The notes under the pieces: model-generated
The model's input: only the letters and a program-made list of their open reading frames with translations
Database searches by the model: none
Told to the model about the DNA's origin: nothing
Part shown: piece by piece, positions 41,558 to 49,147 of the stretch
Layout: every line of letters starts with the position of its first letter
Position numbering within the stretch: position 1 is the stretch's first letter
Position numbers and translations under genes: made by a program
Source of the DNA: Dechloromonas sp.
Lineage (GTDB): Bacteria > Pseudomonadota > Gammaproteobacteria > Burkholderiales > Rhodocyclaceae
DNA length: 64,000 bases
Assembly: GCA_011391255.1 (NCBI GenBank)
Contig: JAABQV010000009.1
Location: 1-64,000 of the forward strand
Reading direction: 5' to 3'

Positions 41558-41926
41558 TTAATGCTGATGGTGGTGATCTTCGCAGCTGTGCATGGTGTCC
41601 AACGCACGAACCACAAGGCGATTTTCAAGAAAGGCGGCGATCGCCTCCTCAGGGTTCTCTTCAGTTGTGACGATCGGCAAGATACCTTGTTGCTTCAGGC
41701 GGTGATAAAGGCCGGTTCCCATGCTCCGGGTAATCAGCACGTTGATGGCGAGCAGCGGGTCGGCGAGTTCATGGTGACTGGCATGCAGGCTTTGATCCAT
41801 GGCGAGCTCAATCAGTTCCTTGCTGGCGACCTTGCCCTGATCAACGCGGTAAATCCAGAAATTCCGGCAACTGCCGGCATGTTCGGTAATGGTTTTACGA
41901 TTCTGGCTAGTGACCGCGATTTGCAT
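41558..41926 (-). CDS. NifX/NifB-type FeMo-cofactor-domain protein
   Basis: A 122-residue cytoplasmic protein of the dinitrogenase iron-molybdenum cofactor domain family. It begins MQIAVTSQNRKTITEHAGSCRNFWIY and contains LADPLLAINVLITRSMGTGLYHRLKQQGI and EENPEEAIAAFLE. Family members carry Fe-S or FeMo precursors, but many have no link to nitrogenase. The C-terminus ends SCEDHHHQH, a natural metal-binding tail. No nif genes are in the window. Placed 32 bases downstream of the Rieske gene, it could help deliver a metal or cluster to that protein (inference). Confidence 0.85.
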   Translation of the reverse strand: MQIAVTSQNRKTITEHAGSCRNFWIYRVDQGKVASKELIELAMDQSLHASHHELADPLLAINVLITRSMGTGLYHRLKQQGILPIVTTEENPEEAIAAFLENRLVVRALDTMHSCEDHHHQH

Positions 41927-41958
41927 GGTTGCTCCTGTAAAAATTTGAATAACCGAGT

Positions 41959-42576
41959 TCAGCTTTGCGGTTCATCGCTGCCAATGACCAGACGTGAGTC
42001 GCTCAAATACTGGTGCGGCGGCACTTCAAGATTGGTCGGTGCCGGTTTGTTTTTGAACACGCGTCCGGCGAAATCGAATGTTGATCCGTGGCACGGGCAA
42101 AGAAAGCCACCGGGCCAATCGGCGCCGAGAACCGGGTCACCCGGTGTAAATGCTTGCGACGGTGAGCAACCAAGGTGGGTGCAGATGCCCACAGCAACCA
42201 GCATTTCCGGACGGCGTGATCGCGTTTCATTGGTTGCATAGGCAGGTTGTTGGTGCTTCTCCGAACCCGGGTCGGCCAGCATCGGCTCGGCCTTCTTGAG
42301 CGCTGCCAGCATTTCCGGCGTGCGGTTGAGAATCCACACCGGTTTTCCGCGCCACTCAACGATCATCATGTTGCCCGGCTCCAGTTTGCCAATATCAACC
42401 TCAACTGGTGCGCCGGCGGCCTTAGCACGCTCCGACGGCAGCATGCTTGAGACAAAGGGGGTGATCGCGGTTAGCGCAAGTGCGCCGCCGACGCCGGCAG
42501 TGGCGATCATCCATTGGCGACGGGGGGCGCTGTCGCAAACAGCAAAGGATTCCCCTCCGCATATACATTCACTCAT
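41959..42576 (-). CDS. Orphan Rieske iron-sulfur protein
   Basis: A 205-residue protein from ATG 42576 (MSECICGGESF), which has AAGGAG seven bases upstream; the frame is open to 42597. The Rieske motifs are CTHLGC and CPCHGSTFD, which bind a [2Fe-2S] cluster, and the domain resembles the bc1 complex subunit (VGICTHLGCSPSQ). An RRQWMIATAGVGGALALTA segment looks like a Tat-type membrane anchor. Unusually, four cysteines (ECICGGESFAVC plus a nearby residue) precede it on the cytoplasmic side. No cytochrome b/c1 genes adjoin it. It heads an operon with a NifX-like, a DUF2141 and a DUF6858-like gene, under a sigma-54 promoter. Confidence 0.88.
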   Translation of the reverse strand: MSECICGGESFAVCDSAPRRQWMIATAGVGGALALTAITPFVSSMLPSERAKAAGAPVEVDIGKLEPGNMMIVEWRGKPVWILNRTPEMLAALKKAEPMLADPGSEKHQQPAYATNETRSRRPEMLVAVGICTHLGCSPSQAFTPGDPVLGADWPGGFLCPCHGSTFDFAGRVFKNKPAPTNLEVPPHQYLSDSRLVIGSDEPQS

Positions 42577-42605
42577 TTGAAACTCCTTAAGTAACATCCT
42601 AATTA

Positions 42606-42624
42606 CTTATCAAGAGTCGTGCCA
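42606..42624 (-). promoter_or_regulatory. Sigma-54 (-24/-12) promoter of the Rieske operon
   Basis: Read on the minus strand: TGGCACGACTCTTGATAAG. The -24 element TGGCACG is perfect, GG and the -12 G are separated by the required ten bases, and the -12 element is TTGA instead of TTGC. Transcription would begin near 42599, 23 bases before the Rieske ATG. An almost identical sequence precedes the octaheme cytochrome gene. Confidence 0.75.
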
Positions 42625-42713
42625 ACCGTGCTGGTAGATTAATAAACTTTTAAATCAATTGGATAGCGTATATGTAGCAAATTTCCGCAGGGTTGAATTT
42701 GACTTCCATTGCT

Positions 42714-42763
42714 GCTGTGGCAGTATGTTTGGCACTATGGCAGATTGGTGACAGTTTATGGCA
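42714..42763. promoter_or_regulatory. TGGCA repeat cluster: candidate activator sites
   Basis: Four TGGCA copies at 42718, 42730, 42738 and 42759, the last inside the activator's first codons. The first is part of GCTGTGGCAG (42714-42723), a 10-mer that also occurs twice upstream of the cytochrome operon. The cluster lies about 105-150 bases upstream of the Rieske -12 element, the usual distance for sigma-54 activator binding, and it could also mediate autoregulation of the activator gene. Confidence 0.5.
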
Positions 42764-44056
42764 GTTAAAGGCGAGCCGCCCAGCGAGCTGATTTCATTTC
42801 TAGAGAGCTTTAACGAGCCTCATATTCTTTGTGATCGCAATTACCGCATTCTGGCGGCCAATGAGGCTTATCGAAACCACTGGGAGGGGCGTCGCGAAAT
42901 TATCGGTCGCACTTGTTACGAGGTTTCCCATCGCTACGCCACGCCTTGTGATCAGGCGGGCGAATCTTGTCCATTGCAGAGCAGTTTGCGCTCAGGTCAG
43001 CGAGAGCGTGTCGTGCACCTGCACCACACCCCGCATGGAGAGCGCTTCGAAAATATTGAGCTGTCGCCGATACGTGACGCCGATGGCGAGATTGTTTATT
43101 TCATCGAGAAAATCGACCCGTTGCCGGTGCCGCGCAGTGAAGACCACGCGCGCGGCCTGATCGGTCGCTCGCCGACTTTTCTTGCCATGATGGATCTCGT
43201 TGCTCGTGTTGCACCGGCCGATGCAGTCGTCCTGCTGCAGGGTGAGTCAGGAACGGGTAAAGAGCTGGTTGCCAATGCCATCCATCAGATGAGCCGACGT
43301 TCTGCGCAACCTTATATTGCCGTCGATTGCTCCGGCCTGGCCGAAACCCTGTTTGAGAGTGAGCTATTTGGTCACGAGCGCGGTGCCTTTACCGGTGCAG
43401 TGGTACGTAAAATCGGTCTTGTCGAAGCCGCCGCCGGTGGAACACTGTTTCTTGATGAAGTCGGCGATATCCCTTTGTCGATCCAGGTTAAATTACTCCG
43501 CTTGCTGGAAACCGGTACTTTCCGTCGGGTTGGCTCGCCAGAGGTAAGGCAGGCTGATGTTCGCGTGATTTCGGCGACGCACCGGCCACTGGCGGAAATG
43601 GTGGCGGCCGGCAGCTTCCGTCAAGATCTCTTTTACCGGCTCAATATTTTCCCGATTTTATTGCCGGCATTGCGCGAGCGGCGCGAGGATATTGTTCTGT
43701 TGGCAGAAAGTCTGCTCAACCGGGTTTCTGGCGGGCGCAACTTGCGTTTGTCGAGAGATGCGCTCGGCTGGTTGCGTGACTATGGATTTCCCGGCAATGT
43801 TCGTGAATTGAGAAACCTGCTCGAAAGAGCTTGTCTGCTCACCGACGGCGATGAAATTGACCTGCGCCATCTACCTAGCGGGCCTTTGGCACAAGTGTTG
43901 CGGTCAACCCAGAAAAGCACCGAAAAATCCAAATTAAGTGATGCTCAGTTGATAGATGTTGCCGGCAGTTTTCCCGGTAGTCGCAAGGAGTTGGCGCGTC
44001 ATCTCAGCCTTTCAGAGCGCACCCTTTACCGGCGCTTGAAAGAATTGGGTGTTTAA
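42758..44056 (+). CDS. Sigma-54-dependent transcriptional activator with Cys-rich PAS domain
   Basis: A 432-residue NtrC-family activator. The N-terminal PAS domain (about 10-125) contains a cysteine/histidine cluster, Cys25, Cys53, His58, Cys64 and Cys71 (RTCYEVSH, TPCDQAGESCP), that could bind a metal, cluster or haem, or act as a redox switch. The AAA+ domain has Walker A GESGTGKE (162-169), the sigma-54 contact loop GAFTGA (209-214), Walker B GGTLFLDEVGD and the arginine-finger region. A Fis-type helix-turn-helix ends the protein (GSRKELARHLSLSERTLYRRLKELGV). There is no receiver domain, so it senses directly. It is divergent from the Rieske operon and its 3' end faces the cytochrome operon. 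Both operons have sigma-54 promoters. Confidence 0.94.
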   Translation: MAVKGEPPSELISFLESFNEPHILCDRNYRILAANEAYRNHWEGRREIIGRTCYEVSHRYATPCDQAGESCPLQSSLRSGQRERVVHLHHTPHGERFENIELSPIRDADGEIVYFIEKIDPLPVPRSEDHARGLIGRSPTFLAMMDLVARVAPADAVVLLQGESGTGKELVANAIHQMSRRSAQPYIAVDCSGLAETLFESELFGHERGAFTGAVVRKIGLVEAAAGGTLFLDEVGDIPLSIQVKLLRLLETGTFRRVGSPEVRQADVRVISATHRPLAEMVAAGSFRQDLFYRLNIFPILLPALRERREDIVLLAESLLNRVSGGRNLRLSRDALGWLRDYGFPGNVRELRNLLERACLLTDGDEIDLRHLPSGPLAQVLRSTQKSTEKSKLSDAQLIDVAGSFPGSRKELARHLSLSERTLYRRLKELGV

Positions 44057-44071
44057 TCAATTTTCCTGGCG

Positions 44072-44097
44072 AAAAAAAAGGCGGGGATAACCCCGCC
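44072..44097 (-). terminator. Intrinsic terminator of the cytochrome operon
   Basis: On the minus strand GGCGGGG and CCCCGCC pair around a four-base loop (44080-44097), followed by eight T residues (the A run at 44072-44079). It lies 25 bases after the cytochrome b stop. The activator gene converges from the other side and has no T tract in its own direction here. Confidence 0.9.
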
Positions 44098-44122
44098 CAA
44101 AACGCAAGAAACCGATTTGACC

Positions 44123-44731
44123 TTAGTGATGTCCGTCGACATCCTCCCATCCGGTAATCATCGCCTTGATGTGTGCGGTAAGTGTGTGGCCGGTAGTGGT
44201 CAGATAAACGTGAATGAAGAAAAAGGCAGTGATCATGTAAGCGCCGAGCGTGTGGGCGACCGCCACCCACTCAAGCGTCAGGTACTGATCAATGCCCAAT
44301 TTGGCCCAGTCACCGTAAAACAGATAAAACAGCCCTGAACCCCAAATCAACGGTGAAATAAATGCCAGCAGCGCCAGGTAGGCGAGACGTTGCAGCGGAT
44401 TGTGCTTTTGCACCACCGTTTTGCGGAACGGGTGGGGTGAGTTGGTGAAAATGCCGATGGTGTAGTAATGGATCATCGCCACCACGTTTTTCAGTGAGGG
44501 CAGGTATTGTTTCCACTCACCGGTCGTGAATTGCCAGAAAATCGTGAAAGCCCATAGTGTCAGGAGCGTCCATGCCGCAATGGTATGAATTTGCGTGGCT
44601 TTGGCAAAGCCAACGATGCTGTAACTGCCATGCACCTCGAAACCGGTGATCATCATGATGATGATCAAAAGCGCTTGTGACCAGTGCCAAAACCGCTCGT
44701 AGCGCTTGTAGATATAAATGCGTTCGCTCAT
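44123..44731 (-). CDS. Membrane cytochrome b (thiosulfate reductase/formate dehydrogenase gamma type)
   Basis: A 202-residue inner-membrane protein with four hydrophobic segments and histidines placed for two b haems: RFWHWSQ and the FEVHG region in helix 1, QIHTIAAW in helix 2, and AHTLGAYMITAFFFIHVY in helix 4. The family passes electrons between the quinone pool and periplasmic redox proteins. It overlaps the octaheme cytochrome gene by four bases, so the two are co-translated and the natural reading is a quinol-linked electron path to that cytochrome. An acidic and histidine tail (WEDVDGHH) ends it. Confidence 0.9.
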   Translation of the reverse strand: MSERIYIYKRYERFWHWSQALLIIIMMITGFEVHGSYSIVGFAKATQIHTIAAWTLLTLWAFTIFWQFTTGEWKQYLPSLKNVVAMIHYYTIGIFTNSPHPFRKTVVQKHNPLQRLAYLALLAFISPLIWGSGLFYLFYGDWAKLGIDQYLTLEWVAVAHTLGAYMITAFFFIHVYLTTTGHTLTAHIKAMITGWEDVDGHH

Positions 44732-46401
44732 TTTGCTTGCTCCTTACGACGGCGGGTAATGAATCGGGTCAGGCCGTGGATGAAGCCGGCACCAATCGAA
44801 CCGGCAATGGCCAGCGTGCCAAACAGGTCGACCCAGCTATTACTGTCACGGCCAGGCAGGTAGATATCCTTGATCGCTGAAAGACGACCGCTTTCGGCGC
44901 GGGTGTGACATTCAGCACATGGCACTGCCTTGTCTTTCGGAGCGACCATGTGGGTGATGAACCAGTTCATGCGTGTTTCGATGAAGTCGAACTTGCCGCT
45001 GTAGGGCAGACCGGCGAAATCCATCCCGGCCTTGATCGACTTCTCGTAGTCGTAGTGCTTCCAGAAGGCCGTGTCGTCGTTGCCGTAGACATGGTTGACA
45101 ACCAGGGTGTTGTTGACCGGGTCGTATGCTTGCTTGCCCACCATTACCTTGAATGGCCAAATGCGCGAATTCGGATCATTGGCGGAGCCATCGACACGGT
45201 TCAGCTCAAGAACGCCATCCTTGCCGATGTATTTGTCGAGTTTGTCGGTGATGGTGACCTGTTCGACAACACCGTTGTACCACTTGTACTCTGGACGGAC
45301 GTTCTCGCCGTACTTGAAGTCACCCTTGGCCGCAGAATAACTCAGGTGGCCGTGATCGTCTTTGACAAATAGGGGCTTGCCCTCGGCATCCATTTTGCCG
45401 GCAGTCGACCAGTCCCAAAGCATTTTGGTCGCAATGCCACCGCGCGCAAATTCTGGGATATGGCAGGTTTGGCAAGCCACCTTATTTGCGTGCGTATTGA
45501 TCTTGGCCTCCTTGTGCGGCGTGAAGCCGTGGCAGGATTCACAGGTAGCGCGATTGTGGTCATCCTTGGGCAGGTCAAATCCATGCTTATCCTTGGAGGT
45601 CACCGCATAGCGGCTGCCCGAGGGCTGGTGGGCGTTGAATGTATGGCAATCGGCACAGACCATATTGGCGCCGTCTTCGGCCATGTGCACATCGAGTTCC
45701 TTTTTAGGTTTGAGCAAGGAAGAGTCGAGGTCGCCGTGTTTAACCGCATCGCCACCGCCACCGCTGAAGTGGCAGCTGCCGCAGTTTTTGCGGCTAGGCT
45801 TGCCGACGTGCTGGGCAATTTTGGTCAGGTCAGGTGCCTTGAACAACTTTTTGCCAGGCGGCCCTTCCATCGGCTCGGTTTCCCGATCGGCGTATAGCGG
45901 GTGGCCGGCATCGGTCCCAAATTTTTTGTAGGTGCCAGTGTTGTCATGGCATGCGAGACAGTCAACGTTACTCTGGTCGCTAAAGTCGAAATTTTTGTCC
46001 TTCCAGCCGTATCCGGCGTGGCAACTGGTGCAGCGCGTCTCGTTGGAGGTGATCGAACCACAGAAATTGTTGGCTGCGAATTGTTTGCCAAGCTTCTTGC
46101 CGGTTGTCGGGTTAACGCTTTCCCACGTCCAGTGAATGCTCTTCATGACCTGATGGCCAGCCGTATTGTGGCAGGACAAGCAGGCTTTGGTGACCTCCGG
46201 GCCGGTCTTAAATGGCCCTTTAAGTGCGTCCAGTTTGCTGTGGTCAGCTGTTGATTTTGATGCGGCAGTTGCCAGTGAAGCTGCTGGTGCGGCAGCGGCG
46301 GCTCCTGGATTTGCATTTGCCGCTGGATTCGCGTTTGCACCGAGAATCACGCCACCAGCAAGACAAAACGCCCCGATGATTCTTAATGATTTGGAAAACA
46401 T
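44728..46401 (-). CDS. Octaheme c-type cytochrome, tetrathionate reductase (OTR) family
   Basis: A 557-residue periplasmic multihaem cytochrome. A signal peptide (MFSKSLRIIGAFCLAGGVILGANA) and an alanine/proline-rich linker precede eight CxxCH haem sites beginning at Cys74, 124, 148, 207, 249, 287, 310 and 495. The seventh-to-eighth gap of about 180 residues and the NNFCGSITSNETRCTSCH region fit the octaheme tetrathionate reductase family as I know it. A C-terminal segment (LFGTLAIAGSIGAGFIHGL followed by RRRK) looks like a membrane anchor. Known members reduce tetrathionate, nitrite or hydroxylamine in vitro; the physiological substrate here is open. It is the first gene of a two-gene operon with the cytochrome b and has a sigma-54 promoter. 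Confidence 0.92.
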   Translation of the reverse strand: MFSKSLRIIGAFCLAGGVILGANANPAANANPGAAAAAPAASLATAASKSTADHSKLDALKGPFKTGPEVTKACLSCHNTAGHQVMKSIHWTWESVNPTTGKKLGKQFAANNFCGSITSNETRCTSCHAGYGWKDKNFDFSDQSNVDCLACHDNTGTYKKFGTDAGHPLYADRETEPMEGPPGKKLFKAPDLTKIAQHVGKPSRKNCGSCHFSGGGGDAVKHGDLDSSLLKPKKELDVHMAEDGANMVCADCHTFNAHQPSGSRYAVTSKDKHGFDLPKDDHNRATCESCHGFTPHKEAKINTHANKVACQTCHIPEFARGGIATKMLWDWSTAGKMDAEGKPLFVKDDHGHLSYSAAKGDFKYGENVRPEYKWYNGVVEQVTITDKLDKYIGKDGVLELNRVDGSANDPNSRIWPFKVMVGKQAYDPVNNTLVVNHVYGNDDTAFWKHYDYEKSIKAGMDFAGLPYSGKFDFIETRMNWFITHMVAPKDKAVPCAECHTRAESGRLSAIKDIYLPGRDSNSWVDLFGTLAIAGSIGAGFIHGLTRFITRRRKEQAK

Positions 46402-46431
46402 GGTCTCCCCCTTTATAAATATCTGGAAACT

Positions 46432-46450
46432 CTTATCAAGTTTTGTGCCA
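46432..46450 (-). promoter_or_regulatory. Sigma-54 (-24/-12) promoter of the octaheme cytochrome operon
   Basis: Read on the minus strand: TGGCACAAAACTTGATAAG. TGGCAC forms the -24 element, ten bases separate GG from the -12 G, and the -12 element is TTGA. The last nine bases, CTTGATAAG, are identical to those of the Rieske promoter. Transcription would start near 46425, 23 bases before the ATG, the same distance as in the Rieske operon. Confidence 0.75.
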
Positions 46451-46506
46451 GAAATTTAAAATCAGTTAATCGCTTGCCTGACAGGGAATTAGGAAAGTCT
46501 CGGCAA

Positions 46507-46562
46507 GCTGTGGCAGTGCCAGAAATGACCGATAACCGCCATTGGCAGTCTTGCTGTGGCAG
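46507..46562. promoter_or_regulatory. GCTGTGGCAG repeats: candidate activator sites upstream of the cytochrome operon
   Basis: The 10-mer GCTGTGGCAG occurs at 46507-46516 and 46553-46562, and another TGGCA is at 46543. The first copy extends into the perfect palindrome TGGCAGTGCCA (46511-46521). The sites lie about 70-125 bases upstream of the -12 element. The same 10-mer occurs upstream of the Rieske operon. Confidence 0.55.
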
Positions 46563-46570
46563 CAAGACTG
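46546..46570 (-). repeat. Perfect 11-bp inverted repeat after glnD
   Basis: CAGTCTTGCTG (46546-46556) and CAGCAAGACTG (46560-46570) form a perfect stem with a three-base loop, 18 bases after the glnD stop. On the glnD strand no T tract follows (CCAATGG), so it is not a canonical terminator. The repeat also contains one GCTGTGGCAG copy, so it may be a transcript 3' end, a regulatory site or both. Confidence 0.55.
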
Positions 46571-46588
46571 TTTGTAGCGGCCTGGTCT

Positions 46589-49147
46589 CTAAACTTTTAG
46601 TTGCTCCATCAGCTCAGTTTCAAGCTTGATACGGCTGCTGCTCAACTGCAAGTCGCCACCACTGATCAGGAAAACGTCCTCGGCACGTTCGCCCAGGGTT
46701 GTGATCTTTGCCGTATGAAGATTGGCACCATGTTCGGTTAACGCCTTGGCCACCGTATAGAGCAGGCCTGGACGGTCGGCGGCGATCAGGGAAAGAATAA
46801 AGTGAGCGCCGCGTTCGTCGCCCTGGATGGTGACTTCGGGTTTGATCGGGAAGTGCTTGACCTGGCGCGAAACCCGGCCGGAAGAGGGCTTTTCTGCTGG
46901 TAATTGATGAATCAGGCGATATTCCAGTTCGTGTTCGATATAGGAAAGCATTTCGCGATCGTTGTCGCGTTGCGAGATGTCCAACAGAACGAAGCTATCC
47001 AGCGCATAGCCATGTTCGGTGGTGTGTACTTTGGCATCAACGATGTTGTAGCCGGTACGGGCGAGAAAACCGACGATGCGCGCGAAAAGATCAGGCTGAT
47101 CCTTGGTGTAGACCATGACCTGAATCCCGTTGCCTTCCTGATGCAGACGTGCTCTGACGACAGGTTGATCATTGAAGATACGGTAGTGCAGCGACCGTGT
47201 ATGCCAGGCGATTTCTTCGGCAGAATGGCGGAGGAAGTAAACCGTGTCGAGTTGCTTCCAGAGTCGTTCATGAACGGTCTCGGAGAGTGCAAAGAAGCGT
47301 AGCAGGCGCATTGCCTCTGCCTGGCGTTCGGTAATGATGCCGTGCGGCGCAGTGACATTTTCATCGCCCAAGTGGCGTTGCGTCAATGTATAGAGGTCGT
47401 AGAGCAGCTTGCCTTTCCATTGATTCCAGACTTTCGGGCTAGTGCCGCGAATATCTGCGTGTGTCAGCAGGTAAAGTGCGGCAAGGTGGCGTGCATCGCC
47501 GACCAGGCGCGCAAAATTTTCAATGACATCGGGGTCGCTGAGATCTTCCTTTTGCGCGACGCGAGACATGATCAGATGGTTTTTTACCAGCCAGACGATG
47601 AGTTCAGTGTCTTCAGTGGAGATCAGGTGCTCTTCGCAAAAAGCTCGTGCATCGGCGGTGCCGAGTTCTGAGTGATCGCCGCCACGTCCTTTGGCAATGT
47701 CATGAAAAATGGCCGCCACATAAAGCACCCAAGGGCGGTCGAAGTTGCTGATGGTGCGGGTGCAGAACGGGTACTCGTGAGCGAATTCGCTCATTGTAAA
47801 GCGCCGGATATTGCGAAAAACTTGCAGAATATGCTGGTCGACCGTGTAAACGTGGAATAAATCGTGCTGCATCTGGCCGACGATCCGCCCGAAAGCGGGT
47901 AGGTAGGCACCTAGTATGTCCAGCTGATTCATGCGCCGGAATTCATGCACGATGCCGCGCTCACTCTTAAACAAAGTGAGGAAAGCCGCGCGATTGGCTG
48001 GGTCAGCCCGGAACCCCGGCGTAATGTACTGACGAGCGCGCCATAGCGCAAGCAAGGTACGAGCCGTCATGCCATGCAGTTCATGGTGCTCCTGCATGAC
48101 GATGAAGGTATCAAAAATTGCTGCCGGCTTGTGGGCAAAGAGGTCTTCATCCCGCAGATCTAGCAGATTGCCAACTGACTGAAAATCGTCGTCGATTCTT
48201 TGCGGTAATTTTTCGCTCTCAGGTGCCAGCGCCGTTCCGATGTTTTGCATCAGGATGGTATTCAGTAGCGTGATGGCTTTTGCGTTGCGATAATAGCCTT
48301 GCATCAACTGTTCCGAAGCACGCGTTGCCTGCGTCGAGACGAAACCGTACTGGCCGGCCAGGGTGCTTTGGTAATCAAACATCAGGCGGTCTTCGCGCCG
48401 CCCGAGTTGAAAATGCATGCGGATGCGCAGGTTACGGAGAAACTCCTCACACTGCTGGGCATGAATCAGGCTTTCACGAGTGAGGAATCCGTTACGCTGA
48501 AGATCTTCCCAAGTGTCTCCAAATCCGGCCGCCTTGGCGACCCAGAAAATAATCTGCAGATCACGCAACCCACCCGGTGCTTCCTTAAAGTTGGGCTCGA
48601 GGTTGTAGGGAGTTTCGTGAAAGCGAAGATAGCGTTCCTGCTGTTCGAGACGCTTGGCTTCAAAAAAGACCAGTGGATCAAGGTTGCCGTGCAAGCGTTT
48701 TTGAAAGGTATCGAACAGTTTTTCGTTGCCGGAAAGAAAACGCGCTTCAAGTAAAGCAGTCTGCACCGAAATTTCATTGCCGGCCTCATCGAGACATTCT
48801 TGAATGGTGCGGACGCTATGTCCGATTTCCAGTCCAATATCCCAGAATGCCCCCACCAGTTTTTCCAGCTTCTCCTGCAATAGAGGTTCAGCCGGCTGAG
48901 TGAGGAGAATCAGCAAATCAACATCTGACGCCGGGTAAAGCTCGCCGCGCCCGTACCCGCCGACCGCAGCAAGCGTCAGCGAGCGGGGAAAATCAAGGTG
49001 GTTCCAGAGTTTAAGCAAGACCTTATCGACTTGATTGCTGCGCGCAATAAGTAGCCCTCGCGCATCATTGCTTCGCTCATAGTCAGTGCGTAAGGTTTGT
49101 TGCATAGCCTTGACTTCACCACGCAGTGTTGCAATCAGCTGATCCAT
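46589..49147 (-). CDS. glnD: Bifunctional uridylyltransferase/uridylyl-removing enzyme GlnD
   Basis: Main nitrogen sensor, which adds UMP to or removes it from PII proteins according to glutamine level. The 852-residue protein has the nucleotidyltransferase site ([19 protein letters not shown]), the PII-uridylyl-transferase linker, the HD hydrolase domain ([16 protein letters not shown]) and two C-terminal ACT domains ([23 protein letters not shown] and [23 protein letters not shown]). All catalytic motifs look intact. The ATG overlaps the map stop by one base, so map and glnD form an operon, a common arrangement. Confidence 0.97.
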   Translation of the reverse strand: MDQLIATLRGEVKAMQQTLRTDYERSNDARGLLIARSNQVDKVLLKLWNHLDFPRSLTLAAVGGYGRGELYPASDVDLLILLTQPAEPLLQEKLEKLVGAFWDIGLEIGHSVRTIQECLDEAGNEISVQTALLEARFLSGNEKLFDTFQKRLHGNLDPLVFFEAKRLEQQERYLRFHETPYNLEPNFKEAPGGLRDLQIIFWVAKAAGFGDTWEDLQRNGFLTRESLIHAQQCEEFLRNLRIRMHFQLGRREDRLMFDYQSTLAGQYGFVSTQATRASEQLMQGYYRNAKAITLLNTILMQNIGTALAPESEKLPQRIDDDFQSVGNLLDLRDEDLFAHKPAAIFDTFIVMQEHHELHGMTARTLLALWRARQYITPGFRADPANRAAFLTLFKSERGIVHEFRRMNQLDILGAYLPAFGRIVGQMQHDLFHVYTVDQHILQVFRNIRRFTMSEFAHEYPFCTRTISNFDRPWVLYVAAIFHDIAKGRGGDHSELGTADARAFCEEHLISTEDTELIVWLVKNHLIMSRVAQKEDLSDPDVIENFARLVGDARHLAALYLLTHADIRGTSPKVWNQWKGKLLYDLYTLTQRHLGDENVTAPHGIITERQAEAMRLLRFFALSETVHERLWKQLDTVYFLRHSAEEIAWHTRSLHYRIFNDQPVVRARLHQEGNGIQVMVYTKDQPDLFARIVGFLARTGYNIVDAKVHTTEHGYALDSFVLLDISQRDNDREMLSYIEHELEYRLIHQLPAEKPSSGRVSRQVKHFPIKPEVTIQGDERGAHFILSLIAADRPGLLYTVAKALTEHGANLHTAKITTLGERAEDVFLISGGDLQLSSSRIKLETELMEQLKV

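Noticed and set aside
41558-41926. NifX-like gene and the NifS-like gene at 139 as signs of a nitrogen-fixation island
   Set aside because: No nifHDK, nifEN or nifB genes are present, and both families occur widely in non-fixing bacteria.
42717-42735. A plus-strand sigma-54 promoter for the activator gene itself
   Set aside because: TGGCAGT and TTGG have the right spacing, but the -24 element is imperfect and the -12 G is followed by G instead of C, so the match is too weak beside the strong minus-strand sites.
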